Source of the DNA: Flavobacteriales bacterium | Lineage (GTDB): Bacteria > Bacteroidota > Bacteroidia > Flavobacteriales_F > PHOS-HE28 | NCBI GenBank assembly: GCA_016718655.1 | Contig: JADKCV010000018.1 | Location: forward strand, 1-64,000 | DNA length: 64,000 nucleotides | Direction: 5' to 3' | Position numbers and translations under genes: made by a program | Shown here: one piece after another, positions 53,068 through 61,366 of the stretch | How the letters are laid out: every line of letters starts with the position of its first letter | Numbering within the stretch: the stretch's first letter is position 1 | Notes under the pieces: model-generated | What the model saw: the letters and a program-made list of their open reading frames with translations, nothing else | Databases searched by the model: none | What the model was told of the DNA's origin: nothing

Positions 53068-53111
53068 TTGATATGAGTTTTTTAAAGTTGTACTTTAGAT
53101 TCCTCAAAGTC
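53068..53111 (+). repeat. Upstream AT-rich imperfect palindrome (left copy)
   Basis: Centre AAAGTTGTACTTT at 53084-53096, with arms TGAGTTTTTTAAAGT and ACTTTAGATTCCTCA. Compared with the reverse complement of the element at 54297-54341, it matches at 33 of 38 positions. It also contains TTG (53068-53070), 20 nt, TACTTTAG (53091-53098), close to the TTG/TAnnTTTG promoter, and ends 5 nt before the ATPase start. Its AT content contrasts with the GC-rich surroundings. Confidence 0.75.
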
Positions 53112-53116
53112 ATACC

Positions 53117-54283
53117 ATGCGCCACATCGACCGCGAACTGGCTCCCGTGCTCGTGAAAGCAGCTCGGGGTTTCCCGGCCATTGTACTCACCGGGCCACGC
53201 CGGGCGGGCAAGACCGTGCTGTTGCGCAAGCTGTTCCCCAAGGCTTCCTATACCCTGCTCGAGGATCCCGATGTGATCGCGCGGCTGCGATCGGACCCAC
53301 AGGGCTTTCTGGATGGATTGCCCTTGCCAGCGGTCCTGGATGAAGTGCAGAACGTACCGGAACTGCTGAACTACATCCGATCGCGCATCGATGCGAAGCC
53401 GCGGCGCACGGGGCAGTGGTTCATCACGGGCTCGCAAGAAGCACCCTTGATGCGCGGCGTGACCGAGAGCATGGCGGGCCGCGCGGCCATCCTGCACCTT
53501 TACCCCTTGTCCACGACGGAATCTTCCAAAGTGGACATCCTGCACGGTGGCTACCCGGAAGCCGTGGCCCGCCCCAAGAGCGCATCGCTCTGGTTCAGTT
53601 CCTACGTGCAGACCTATTTGGAGCGCGATGTGCGAGCGGTGACCAACGTGCGCGACCTGGCAACCTTCCGGCGGTTCATGGCCTTACTGGCCACTCGGCA
53701 CGGGCAGATCCTGAACCGCAGCGAGTTCGCGGGACCATTGGGGGTGAGCGTACCGACCATCAACCAATGGCTCGGCGTGTTGGAGACCACCCAGCAGCTC
53801 ATCATCGTACCTCCGTTCTACGACAACCTGGGCAAGCGCCTCACCAAGTCGCCGAAGATCTACTTCACCGACAGTGGGCTGGCGTGCCATCTGCTGGGAA
53901 TCAACACTAAGGCGGAACTGGAACGGTCGCCCTTTCTGGGGGCCTTGTTCGAGGGCTACGTGGCCGCGGAGATCGTGAAACGGCAGGTGAACGCTGGTGA
54001 GCGTCGCGAACTGTACCACTTCCGCGACGAGCAAGGACTGGAGGTGGACTTCCTAGTGCCCGGCCGCAACGGTGCCCTTACGTTGATCGAGTGCAAAGCC
54101 ACCCGATCGCCCTTCCCGGCCATGGCAGCGAACCTGGTCAAGCTGAAGAACGACCTCGCCCGGAAACAAAAGACACGCACCCAGGTTGACGCCATCCTGC
54201 TTCACCGCAAGGGAACGAAGTCCACTTCCCGGGCGCTGATACCAGGGGTTCTGGCGATGTCACTGGAACGCTGGCTCGGGTGA
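53117..54283 (+). CDS. AAA ATPase with DUF4143 domain
   Basis: 388 residues. N-terminal P-loop domain (residues 1-130): VLTGPRRAGKTVLLRKLFP (Walker A), SYTLLEDPDVIARLRSDP, LPLPAVLDEVQNVPELLNYI (Walker B), GQWFITGSQEAPLM. The C-terminal DUF4143 domain contains YVQTYLERDVRAVTNVRDLATFRRFMALLATRHGQILNRSEFA (winged-helix part), KSPKIYFTDSGLACHLLGI and the PD-(D/E)xK-like end ELYHFRDEQGLEVDFLV...LTLIECKAT. The nuclease-like D-E-x-K residues (EVDFLV, ECKA) are present. Such genes are widespread and mobile but without established function. No frameshift. It is flanked within 5 and 13 bp by inverted AT-rich palindromes, which suggests a self-contained cassette. Confidence 0.9.
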   Translation: MRHIDRELAPVLVKAARGFPAIVLTGPRRAGKTVLLRKLFPKASYTLLEDPDVIARLRSDPQGFLDGLPLPAVLDEVQNVPELLNYIRSRIDAKPRRTGQWFITGSQEAPLMRGVTESMAGRAAILHLYPLSTTESSKVDILHGGYPEAVARPKSASLWFSSYVQTYLERDVRAVTNVRDLATFRRFMALLATRHGQILNRSEFAGPLGVSVPTINQWLGVLETTQQLIIVPPFYDNLGKRLTKSPKIYFTDSGLACHLLGINTKAELERSPFLGALFEGYVAAEIVKRQVNAGERRELYHFRDEQGLEVDFLVPGRNGALTLIECKATRSPFPAMAANLVKLKNDLARKQKTRTQVDAILLHRKGTKSTSRALIPGVLAMSLERWLG

Positions 54284-54296
54284 TCGGACCGGGCTA

Positions 54297-54341
54297 AATA
54301 TTTGAGTATTTTAAAGTACAACTTTAAAATACTCAAATATT
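54297..54341 (-). repeat. Downstream AT-rich perfect palindrome (right copy, inverted)
   Basis: Two perfect 21-bp arms (54297-54317 and 54321-54341) with spacer ACA; inner part TTTTAAAGT-ACA-ACTTTAAAA. The spacer is the reverse complement of the TGT in the left copy, so the two copies face each other. It begins 13 bp after the ATPase stop. Confidence 0.85.
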
Positions 54342-54355
54342 ATCACCTTACGTTC

Positions 54356-54392
54356 TTGCAGAAAGCCCAGCTGATCACCGGGCTTTCTGCAA
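54356..54392. terminator. 13-bp stem hairpin between convergent genes
   Basis: TTGCAGAAAGCCC (54356-54368) pairs perfectly with GGGCTTTCTGCAA (54380-54392), loop of 11. It lies outside the AT-rich element and before the stop of the ABC-F gene, so is probably that gene's terminator. Confidence 0.75.
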
Positions 54393-54409
54393 CTTGACAA
54401 GGCGGTGGA

Positions 54410-56101
54410 TCACCCCCGCACCAGCTTCTTGTACTTCAGCCTATGCGGAATGATATCCCCCACACGCTTCTTGTAGTTCTCCTCGTATTCGCTGAAGCCG
54501 CCTTCGAACCAGTACACCTTGCTGTCGCCCTCGAAGGCGAGGATGTGGGTGCAGACGCGGTCCATGAACCAACGGTCGTGGCTGATGATTACGGCACAGC
54601 CGCTGTAGTCCTCGATGGCCTCCTCCAGCGCGCGGAGCGTGTTCACGTCCAGGTCGTTGGTGGGTTCGTCAAGCAGTAGCACGTTGCTGCCCTGTTTGAG
54701 GGTCATGGCCAGGTGCAGGCGGTTGCGCTCGCCACCGGAGAGCACACCCACCTTCTTGTTCTGGTCGGTTCCGGTGAAGTTGAAGCGGGCCAGGTAGGCG
54801 CGGCTGTTCACCAAGGTGCCACCGATGGCCATGTTCTCCAAGCCACCGCTCACCACTTCGTACACGGACTTTTCTGCCAGTAGTTCCTTGTGGCTCTGGT
54901 CGACGTACGCCAACTGCACGGTATCACCCAGGTTGATGGTACCTGAATCCGGCTTCTCCTCGCCCATGACCATGCGGAACAGGGTGGTCTTACCTGCACC
55001 GTTGGGGCCGATGATCCCCACAATGCCTGCGGGCGGCAAGCTGAACGTCAGGTCTTCGAAGAGCACGCGATCACCGAAGGCCTTGGTCACACCCTTGAAC
55101 TCGATGACCTTATCTCCCAAGCGCTGTCCGTTGGGAATGTAGATCTCGAGCTTGGCCTCCTTCTCCTTCACACTCTCGCTCTGCATCTTCTCGTAATTCT
55201 CGAGTCGGGCCTTGCTCTTGGTGCGGCGGGCCTTGGCGTTGCTGCGCACCCACTCCAACTCCTGCTTCAAGATGCGGTTGCGCTTGCTCTCCACTTTCTC
55301 CTCCAGCGACAATCGGGCGGTCTTCTGCTCGAGCCAGTTGGTATAATTGCCCTTGTAGGGGATGCCCTCGCCGCGGTCCAGTTCCAGGATCCATCCGGCC
55401 ACATTGTCCAGGAAGTAACGGTCGTGGGTGATGGCGATGACGGTACCCTTGTAATCCGCGAGGTGGTGCTCCAACCAGGCCACGCTCTCGGCGTCCAAGT
55501 GGTTGGTGGGTTCGTCCAGCAGCAGGATGTCGGGGGCTTGTAGCAGCAGGCGGCAGAGGGCCACACGGCGGCGCTCACCACCGGACAGGACATTGATCTT
55601 GGCATCCGGCTCAGGGCAGCGCAATGCATCCATGGCGATGTCCAACTTCTGGTCGATGTTCCAGGCATCAGCGGCCTCGATCTTGTCCTGCAACACCCCT
55701 TGACGCGCGATGAGCTTGTCCATCTTATCGGGGTCGTTGAGGATATCCTCGTCGGCGAACTTGTTGTTCACGTCCTCGTACTCCTTCAACAGGTCCATGA
55801 TCGGTTGCACGCCTTCGCGCACGATGTCGATCACGGTCTTGGTCTCGTCCAGGTCAGGCTCCTGCTCCAGGTGGCCGATGGAATAGCCGGGGCTCAGGTG
55901 CACATCGCCATCGAAGTTCTTGTCCTTGCCGGCGATGATGCGCATCAGCGTGGACTTACCCGATCCGTTGAGACCGAGTATCCCGATCTTGGCCCCGTAG
56001 TAGAACCCGAGGTAGATATCGTTGAGGATCTTCTTTCCGGAAGGCAGGGTCTTGCCCACCTTCACCATATTGAAGATTATCTGACGTCCTTCTTCTGCCA
56101 T
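54410..56101 (-). CDS. ettA: ABC-F ATPase, EttA-type translation factor
   Basis: The 563-residue soluble protein has two ABC domains and no membrane domain. It starts MAEEGRQIIFNMVKVGKTLPSGKKILNDIYLGFYYGAKIGILGLNGSGKST (Walker A). Signature 1 is LSGGERRRVALCRLLL, and Walker B is ILLLDEPTNHLD. The Arm and PtIM linker region (GNYTNWLEQKTARLSLEEKVESKRNRILKQELEWVRSNAKARRTKSKARL) is the EttA type. The second domain has GPNGAGKTT, LSGGERNRLHLAM and VLLLDEPTNDLD, with catalytic Glu in both. Total length matches EttA (about 555). It binds the ribosomal E site and gates translation with ADP/ATP ratio in E. coli; the same role is inferred here. Confidence 0.93.
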   Translation of the reverse strand: MAEEGRQIIFNMVKVGKTLPSGKKILNDIYLGFYYGAKIGILGLNGSGKSTLMRIIAGKDKNFDGDVHLSPGYSIGHLEQEPDLDETKTVIDIVREGVQPIMDLLKEYEDVNNKFADEDILNDPDKMDKLIARQGVLQDKIEAADAWNIDQKLDIAMDALRCPEPDAKINVLSGGERRRVALCRLLLQAPDILLLDEPTNHLDAESVAWLEHHLADYKGTVIAITHDRYFLDNVAGWILELDRGEGIPYKGNYTNWLEQKTARLSLEEKVESKRNRILKQELEWVRSNAKARRTKSKARLENYEKMQSESVKEKEAKLEIYIPNGQRLGDKVIEFKGVTKAFGDRVLFEDLTFSLPPAGIVGIIGPNGAGKTTLFRMVMGEEKPDSGTINLGDTVQLAYVDQSHKELLAEKSVYEVVSGGLENMAIGGTLVNSRAYLARFNFTGTDQNKKVGVLSGGERNRLHLAMTLKQGSNVLLLDEPTNDLDVNTLRALEEAIEDYSGCAVIISHDRWFMDRVCTHILAFEGDSKVYWFEGGFSEYEENYKKRVGDIIPHRLKYKKLVRG

Positions 56102-56268
56102 GGTCGTTGCGTTGGCACCGGTCTGTGGAGAGCGGCGGCGATTGAGAATGCTGCCAGGTTGGTCCGGCAGGTGCAGCCACCCTGTTCCGGGCCGCGAAGA
56201 TCGCGCTTCGCGGTGGATGTTGCACCACGTTTGAAGGAACGACGGTGGATCCCGTCCCGCAAGGTACC

Positions 56269-56643
56269 TTAGCGGGTCACCACATCCATGGAGATGATGC
56301 TGTCCACCACGAACTTGCTATGGCCCCGCCACGGTAAAGCGGCCACGTATTCGCGGTAGTGCAGGTTGAACTGGTTACCACTGTTGGCCATGAGCTGCTC
56401 GGCCACGTTGGGGTCGCTCACCGAGAAGAGGAACTCGAAGCTTTGGAAGGTGCCGGCCTGGCTGCGCACACCGGTCTGGATCATCTTGCCCTCATAGGTC
56501 TTGAAGAGCACGCCCTTGTGCACCACGTAGTTCAGCTCACCCGCCTTGGCGCCGGTGCCAAATACCCAGTAGTAGCGGAAGTAGCCAACCCCGCCAAGCA
56601 CCAGAACAAGGATGAGGATGATCTTCCAAAGGTGTTGGCGCAT
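56269..56643 (-). CDS. Small membrane-anchored conserved Bacteroidota protein
   Basis: 124 residues from the ATG at 56643. One N-terminal helix (WKIILILVLVLGGVGYFRYYW) anchors a soluble domain with GELNYVVHKGVLFKTYEGKMIQTGVRSQ and SFEFLFSVSDPNVAEQL. I recognise this as a conserved Bacteroidota family often mislabelled '6-phosphogluconate dehydrogenase', with no such enzymatic motif. It is minus strand, 167 bp upstream of ettA. The function is unknown. Confidence 0.7.
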   Translation of the reverse strand: MRQHLWKIILILVLVLGGVGYFRYYWVFGTGAKAGELNYVVHKGVLFKTYEGKMIQTGVRSQAGTFQSFEFLFSVSDPNVAEQLMANSGNQFNLHYREYVAALPWRGHSKFVVDSIISMDVVTR

Positions 56644-56746
56644 GGCTGTAGGCTTGATGCGCCGAAGATAGGCCGCCTCGACCTCCTCCCACCTGCCGCC
56701 GCTCATCCCGAAGATCTAACCGTCCATCACTTCAAGGTACTTTGTC

Positions 56747-56778
56747 TTGCATAGTACCAACCCATGCCCGTATGTTTG
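56747..56778 (+). promoter_or_regulatory. Promoter of the PadR-PspC operon
   Basis: TTG at 56747-56749, 21 nt, then exact TATGTTTG at 56771-56778. It lies 27 nt before the PadR ATG at 56806, which supports that start rather than 56764. Confidence 0.65.
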
Positions 56779-56805
56779 CATCGTCAAGTACTAGATACGA
56801 ACCCC

Positions 56806-57144
56806 ATGAACGTCGAGAACACCAAAGCGCAGATGCGGAAGGGGGTATTGGAGTACTGCATCCTGAGCATCCTGGCACAGGGAGAGCTGTATCCATCGGA
56901 CATCATCAGCAAGCTGAAGGAGGCGAAGCTGATCGTGGTGGAAGGCACGCTGTACCCCCTGCTGACCCGGTTGAAGGATGCAGGCCTCCTCACCTACCGC
57001 TGGGAGGAATCGCGTAGCGGCCCACCCCGCAAATACTACAAGCTCACCACCGTGGGCGATAAGTTCCTCACCGAGCTCGACCAGACCTGGGACGAGCTGA
57101 GCCAAGCCGTCAAGAAGACCACCCGGAAGAACGTACAACGATGA
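56806..57144 (+). CDS. PadR-family transcriptional regulator
   Basis: The 112-residue winged-helix protein starts MNVENTKAQMRKGVLEYCILSILAQGELYPSDIISKLKEAKLIVVEGTLYPLLTRLKDAGLLTYRWEESRSGPPRKYYKLT, the classical PadR fold with the wing motif GPPRKYYKLT. The short C-terminal helix (ELDQTWDELSQAVKKTTRK) is the dimerisation helix. The stop overlaps the start of the PspC gene (ATGA), so both are translated together. It likely represses its own operon in response to envelope signals. Confidence 0.92.
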   Translation: MNVENTKAQMRKGVLEYCILSILAQGELYPSDIISKLKEAKLIVVEGTLYPLLTRLKDAGLLTYRWEESRSGPPRKYYKLTTVGDKFLTELDQTWDELSQAVKKTTRKNVQR

Positions 57145-58940
57145 AAAAGACCCTCACAGCCAACATCAGCGGAACGGTGTTCCACATCGAGGAGGACGCC
57201 TATGATCGCTTGCACCGCTACCTGAACACCATCCGCTCCCAATTCACGGGCACGGACGGTCGGGAGGAGATCATGGCCGACATCGAATCGCGTATCGCGG
57301 AGCTCTTCACGGAGCGTTTGGACGGCCGTCGCCAGGTGGTCTCCATCGACGATGTGGAGCACGTCATCGGCATCATGGGCCAACCCGAGGACTACATGAT
57401 GGGCGAAAACGCCGGAGGCGAGCAGCGAAGCACCGGAAGCGAACGGTCGGACAAAGGCCCCAATTGGACCATGGGCGAGGCCGGCCGTCGCAGCGGTAAG
57501 CGCTTGTTCCGCGATCCGGAGGATAAGTGGGTGGGCGGTGTATTGGGCGGTGTGGGAGCCTACTTCAACATCGACCCGTTGATCCTGCGCCTCATCTACC
57601 TCGTGTTCCTGTTCCTGGGCTTCGGTTTCATCCTGTACTTGATCCTCTGGATCGTGGTGCCCAAGGCCGATTCCGCAGCGGACATGCTACAGATGCGCGG
57701 AGAGCCGGTGACGGTCGATAACATCAAGCGAATGTTCGAGGAAGGTGCCGAGCGTTTCCAGCAAGGCTCACGTACCGTGGCCAACGAGGCCGAGGAGATG
57801 GGTCGCCGCTGGAGCCAAAGTGGCCAGAAATGGGGTCAGGGCGCCGGGCGCGATCTGGAGGACGGTATCAAGCGACTGCTCTCGGTGATCGGCAAGGTCA
57901 TCGGCGTGGCCTTCCTGGTGGTCGGTTCCATCATCACCGTCGGCATGCTGGGCGCATTGATCGGTGGCGGCACCATCACTTACGACAACCTCACCGGCCT
58001 CGGCACCACCAGCTTGTTCGATCTCGGTGCCGTGGTGTTCGACCACACGTCGCAAGCCATGTGGTTCATCACTTCCATCCTACTGCTCGTCATCATTCCG
58101 ACCATTGGCCTGATCATCGGTGGGTTACGACTGGTCACAGGTGCCAAAGCTCCGCAGTGGACGGGGTGGGTACTATCCATCGGCTGGACCGTGGCGCTCA
58201 TCGTGGCGTTGATCATCGGATCCAAAGTGGGTAACGACTTCAGCAGCGACCAGACCACGGTGGACGAGGTGCCACTGATGCAGCCCACGGGCGAGACCCT
58301 CTTCCTGGACATCCACGACATGCGCGGCAACGGTGGCGACTGGTCGGTGAAGTACGACGATGGCCGCGTGGACTGGGATATGGACGGCCTGAAGCTGACA
58401 GCGGACAGCATCCATGGTGCATGGGCCGACCTGGACGTGGTGCAGAGCCCGGACAGCCTCTACCACCTTATGGTGGAGCGCCGCGCCAATGGCCGCACGG
58501 ACAAGATGGCGCTGGCACGTGCCTCGCACACGGCCTTCACCTACCTGCAGGAGGATTCGCTCGTGCGTTTCTCACCCTGGGTGGACATGCCCAAGGCGGA
58601 CAAGCTGCGCGCCCAATCCGTGAAGTTCGTGATACAGGTGCCCGTGGGTAAGGCGGTCCATTTCAAGGGCGGCACGGGCCTGCTGTTGGACGATGTGGAC
58701 AATGTGAGCAACACCTGGGACCAGGACATGGTGGGCCGCACCTGGACCATGACCCGTTTCGGATTGAACGACAAGGTGCGCCCGGAAGAAGTAGACAACG
58801 AGGTGATCTCACCTGCGGACCAACCCGGTACCGCACCGCAAGTACCATCTGAAGCACCGGAACCACGCCCCACCACGGTGGACATACGTACGACAGCCAC
58901 GCTGCCCAACCTGCTGGACATGCTGGTGCCCCGAAGCTGA
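57141..58940 (+). CDS. PspC-domain membrane protein
   Basis: 599 residues. N-terminus MKKTLTANISGTVFHIEEDAYDRLHRYLNTIRSQFTGTDGREEIMADIESRIAELF is the conserved cytoplasmic helical domain of Bacteroidota PspC proteins. The PspC domain spans about 120-180 (RLFRDPEDKWVGGVLGGVGAYFNIDPLILRLIYLVFLFLGFGFILYLILWIVVPKA). Further helices lie at about 255-275, 305-330 and 345-365. A large C-terminal soluble domain (about 385-560) follows. It probably senses or buffers envelope stress. It is the second gene of the PadR-PspC operon, a common pair in Bacteroidota. Confidence 0.9.
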   Translation: MKKTLTANISGTVFHIEEDAYDRLHRYLNTIRSQFTGTDGREEIMADIESRIAELFTERLDGRRQVVSIDDVEHVIGIMGQPEDYMMGENAGGEQRSTGSERSDKGPNWTMGEAGRRSGKRLFRDPEDKWVGGVLGGVGAYFNIDPLILRLIYLVFLFLGFGFILYLILWIVVPKADSAADMLQMRGEPVTVDNIKRMFEEGAERFQQGSRTVANEAEEMGRRWSQSGQKWGQGAGRDLEDGIKRLLSVIGKVIGVAFLVVGSIITVGMLGALIGGGTITYDNLTGLGTTSLFDLGAVVFDHTSQAMWFITSILLLVIIPTIGLIIGGLRLVTGAKAPQWTGWVLSIGWTVALIVALIIGSKVGNDFSSDQTTVDEVPLMQPTGETLFLDIHDMRGNGGDWSVKYDDGRVDWDMDGLKLTADSIHGAWADLDVVQSPDSLYHLMVERRANGRTDKMALARASHTAFTYLQEDSLVRFSPWVDMPKADKLRAQSVKFVIQVPVGKAVHFKGGTGLLLDDVDNVSNTWDQDMVGRTWTMTRFGLNDKVRPEEVDNEVISPADQPGTAPQVPSEAPEPRPTTVDIRTTATLPNLLDMLVPRS

Positions 58941-59075
58941 ACCTTGCCGCTCCGCACGGCTGGCGCAACGAGGGATGCGACCTGCCGCCAGACGCCCTGC
59001 GTCCCCGCCGAAAGGAGGGTCGCGGGGCGGCAATGTTCGGGGGAGTTGGATCGGTTCCGCGCACGCCACGACCTC

Positions 59076-59083
59076 TACCTTCG
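59076..59083 (+). promoter_or_regulatory. -7 promoter element TACCTTCG
   Basis: A one-mismatch TAnnTTTG, 36 nt before the ureohydrolase ATG at 59120, in a 179-bp gap without other features. Confidence 0.4.
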
Positions 59084-59119
59084 CACTTCACGCTCATTCG
59101 ACCCTGTACCACCACTCCC

Positions 59120-60160
59120 ATGACCAAAGCCGCCAAGATCAAGGCCTTCAACCCCAACGACCCCGCCTCGGCAGACGCCGGTATCTACGGGTTGCCCTTC
59201 ACCGCTGCTGAGTGCGATATCGTGCTGGTGCCGGTGCCGTGGGAAGTGACCACCAGCTACGGCGGGGGTACGTCACTGGGGCCTGATGCCATCCTGGAGG
59301 CCAGTTTCCAGGTGGATCTTTTCAATCCCGAATTCCCGGAGCTGTGGAAACGTGGGATACACATGGATGAGCTGCCCGAAGCGCTGCTGGAACAGAGCAA
59401 GGCCTTGAAGAAGGAAGCCAAGCACGTGATCGACCTGCTTGTGAACGGAGGCGATGCGAAGAAGAAGGCCAAGGCCGATAAGGCCCTCGCCCGCATCAAC
59501 GCCGAATGTGCGGTGATGAACGATTGGGTGGAGCAGCGTTGCGCCTATTGGCTCGACCAAGGCAAGTTGGTGGGGCTGGTGGGAGGCGACCACAGCACCC
59601 CGCTGGGGTTCTTCCGCGCGCAAGCCGCCCGGCACAAGAAGTTCGGCATTCTGCACATCGACGCCCACCTCGATCTGCGCATCGCCTACGAAGGCTTCAC
59701 CTACAGCCACGCTAGTATCCTCTACAACACGCTGCCGCTGAAGTCGGTGGAGCGCATTGTGAGCGTGGGTATCCGCGACTTCTGCGAGCAGGAGAACGAC
59801 CTCATCGTGAAGCATCCGTACCGCTTGAAGGTGGTGCGCAGCGCGGACATCCGTCGGCAGCAATACGGCGGTATCACCTGGAAGGAGCAGTGCGATGCCA
59901 TCATCGATGCATTGCCGGAGAAGGTCCACATCACCTTCGACATCGACGGCCTCGACCCGACGTTGTGTCCGAACACGGGAACACCCGTACCGGGCGGCTT
60001 CCAGTTCGAGGAGGCCACCTACCTGCTCTCGCGCTTGGCCGCCAAGCGCACCGTCATCGGCTTCGACCTGGTGGAGGTGTCGCCCGGCAAGGATGAGTGG
60101 GACGCCAACGTGGGTGCGCGCCTGCTGTTCCACTTGTGCGGTGTGTTGGCCAAGCGCTGA
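59120..60160 (+). CDS. Ureohydrolase of the arginase/agmatinase/formimidoylglutamase family
   Basis: 346 residues from ATG 59120 (MTKAAKIKAFNPNDPASADAG); an in-frame ATG at 59033 precedes the promoter element and is not used. Di-manganese ligands are clear: VGLVGGDHSTPLG (His), LHIDAHLDLRIA (two Asp plus His), and ITFDIDGLDPTLCPNTGTPVPGG (two Asp). N-terminal PVPWEVTTSYGGGTSLGPDAIL is the family entry segment. An unusual charged insertion (KKEAKHVIDLLVNGGDAKKKAKADKALARINAEC) lies at about 110-150. It hydrolyses a guanidino or formimidoyl compound; the substrate (agmatine, arginine or formimidoylglutamate) cannot be settled from sequence alone. Confidence 0.88.
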   Translation: MTKAAKIKAFNPNDPASADAGIYGLPFTAAECDIVLVPVPWEVTTSYGGGTSLGPDAILEASFQVDLFNPEFPELWKRGIHMDELPEALLEQSKALKKEAKHVIDLLVNGGDAKKKAKADKALARINAECAVMNDWVEQRCAYWLDQGKLVGLVGGDHSTPLGFFRAQAARHKKFGILHIDAHLDLRIAYEGFTYSHASILYNTLPLKSVERIVSVGIRDFCEQENDLIVKHPYRLKVVRSADIRRQQYGGITWKEQCDAIIDALPEKVHITFDIDGLDPTLCPNTGTPVPGGFQFEEATYLLSRLAAKRTVIGFDLVEVSPGKDEWDANVGARLLFHLCGVLAKR

Positions 60161-60174
60161 TCCAAGGTCCCTCC

Positions 60175-60912
60175 ATGGTCAAGGCCTTGCTCCGTCGCCT
60201 GCTCGATGAACGGCAGCGGTACCTGCTGGGCCGGCGCTGGGTGGACCTGCGCACGTGGCTTTTCCGATCGGACCTGACGGCACTTGCGCGGTTCTATGGC
60301 ACCGACAAATGGGGGCGGCATTTCTACACGCCGCACTACCAGCAGCACTTCGCACCGTTCCGTAAGCGCCCCATTACCCTGTTGGAGATCGGCGGGGGCG
60401 GATGCGATCCGCGCAACGGGGACACAGCCTGCGCATGTGGAAACGCTACTTCCCGAAGGGCTCCATCGTTTCGTTGGACATCCAGGAGAAGTCGTGGTTG
60501 GAGGAGCCCCGCATCCGCATCCATCGCGGCAGCCAAGTGGACCTGCCGTTCCTGGACAGCGTCCTCGCCGAGCACGGCGCACCGGACCTGATCATCGACG
60601 ATGGCAGCCACATCAACGCGCACATCATCACCACCTTCAAGCACCTGTTCCCCCGCTTGAAGGAGGGGGGCTACTACGTGATCGAGGACACCCAGACCTC
60701 CTATTGGCCCGAATTCGGTGGTGATAGCCAGGACCTGCACAGCGCGCCCACGGCCATGAACCACTTCAAGGCCCTCGTGGACGGCATGAACCATGCGGAA
60801 TACCGCGTGCCAGGCTACTCGCCCTCCTACTGTGACCGGCACATCGTGGCCATGCACTTCTACCACAACCTCATCTTCATTCGCGGAAGAAGGAGGAGGG
60901 GGTTCGAACTGA
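60175..60912 (+). CDS. Class I SAM-dependent methyltransferase (frameshifted)
   Basis: It starts MVKALLRRLLDERQRYLLGRRWVDL and contains FYGTDKWGRHFYTPHYQQHFAPF and the SAM motif ITLLEIGGGG. A shift near 60400 leads to GHSLRMWKRYFPKGSIVSLDIQEK (motif II), DLIIDDGSHINAHIITTFKHLFPRLKEGGYYVIEDTQTSYWPEFGG. A second shift near 60890 would restore an EEGGGGSN end with the stop at 60910-60912. The pattern matches the macrocin/tetracenomycin-sugar O-methyltransferase group. In this context it may methylate a surface sugar. The assignment to that substrate is inferred. Confidence 0.82.
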
Positions 60913-60930
60913 ACAATTGGCCCGGCCAGC

Positions 60931-61359
60931 TTGAATGCCTCCCAGGCGCAAGCCATTGAAGCCCCCGAGGCGGACTACCTCTACGTGGATACCTCGCGCA
61001 TCGCCGGTGCAGGCCTCGGGCTCTTCACCGCGATCCCTATCCATCGCGGTGAGGTGGTGGCTGTGTATACCGGTGAACGGTTCTCGAGAAAAGAGGCACG
61101 TCTTCGTGCAATACGCGGGGAGGATTCCTACTTCGTGACCTTGATGGGCGGCGACACCCTCGACAGCATGCATAGTGACTGCTTCGCCAAGTATGCCAAT
61201 GATGTGGAAGGTCCCGCCACCTCACTCCTGCGGAATAATTCAGTGATCACACTGGATGGATCCGGAAGGCCCTGTGTGATGGCCACGCGCCGGATCCCAG
61301 CGGGCGGTGAAGTGTATGTGGCCTACGGCAAGCCCTATTGGGCCCAGCGCATGGTATAG
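60931..61359 (+). CDS. SET-domain protein
   Basis: 142 residues if read from the TTG at 60931. The SET core is present: ADYLYVDTSRIAGAGLGLFTAIPIHRGEVVAVYTGERFSRKEA (SAM-binding start, G-x-G), SYFVTLMGGDTLDSMHSDCFAKYAND, LLRNNSVITLDGSGRPCVMATRRIPAGGEVYVAYGKPYW (the NH/Y region and final Y-W). An ATG at 60935 in another frame gives the basic N-terminus MPPRRKPLKPP, which would join after a one-base indel in the C-run near 60962. It may methylate a lysine of a basic protein. The start is uncertain. Confidence 0.75.
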   Translation: MNASQAQAIEAPEADYLYVDTSRIAGAGLGLFTAIPIHRGEVVAVYTGERFSRKEARLRAIRGEDSYFVTLMGGDTLDSMHSDCFAKYANDVEGPATSLLRNNSVITLDGSGRPCVMATRRIPAGGEVYVAYGKPYWAQRMV

Positions 61360-61366
61360 TTCAGGC

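Noticed and set aside
53117..54283. DUF4143 ATPase as a toxin-antitoxin or defence gene
   Set aside because: No partner gene, no other defence gene and no phage gene nearby; only the flanking palindromes are unusual.
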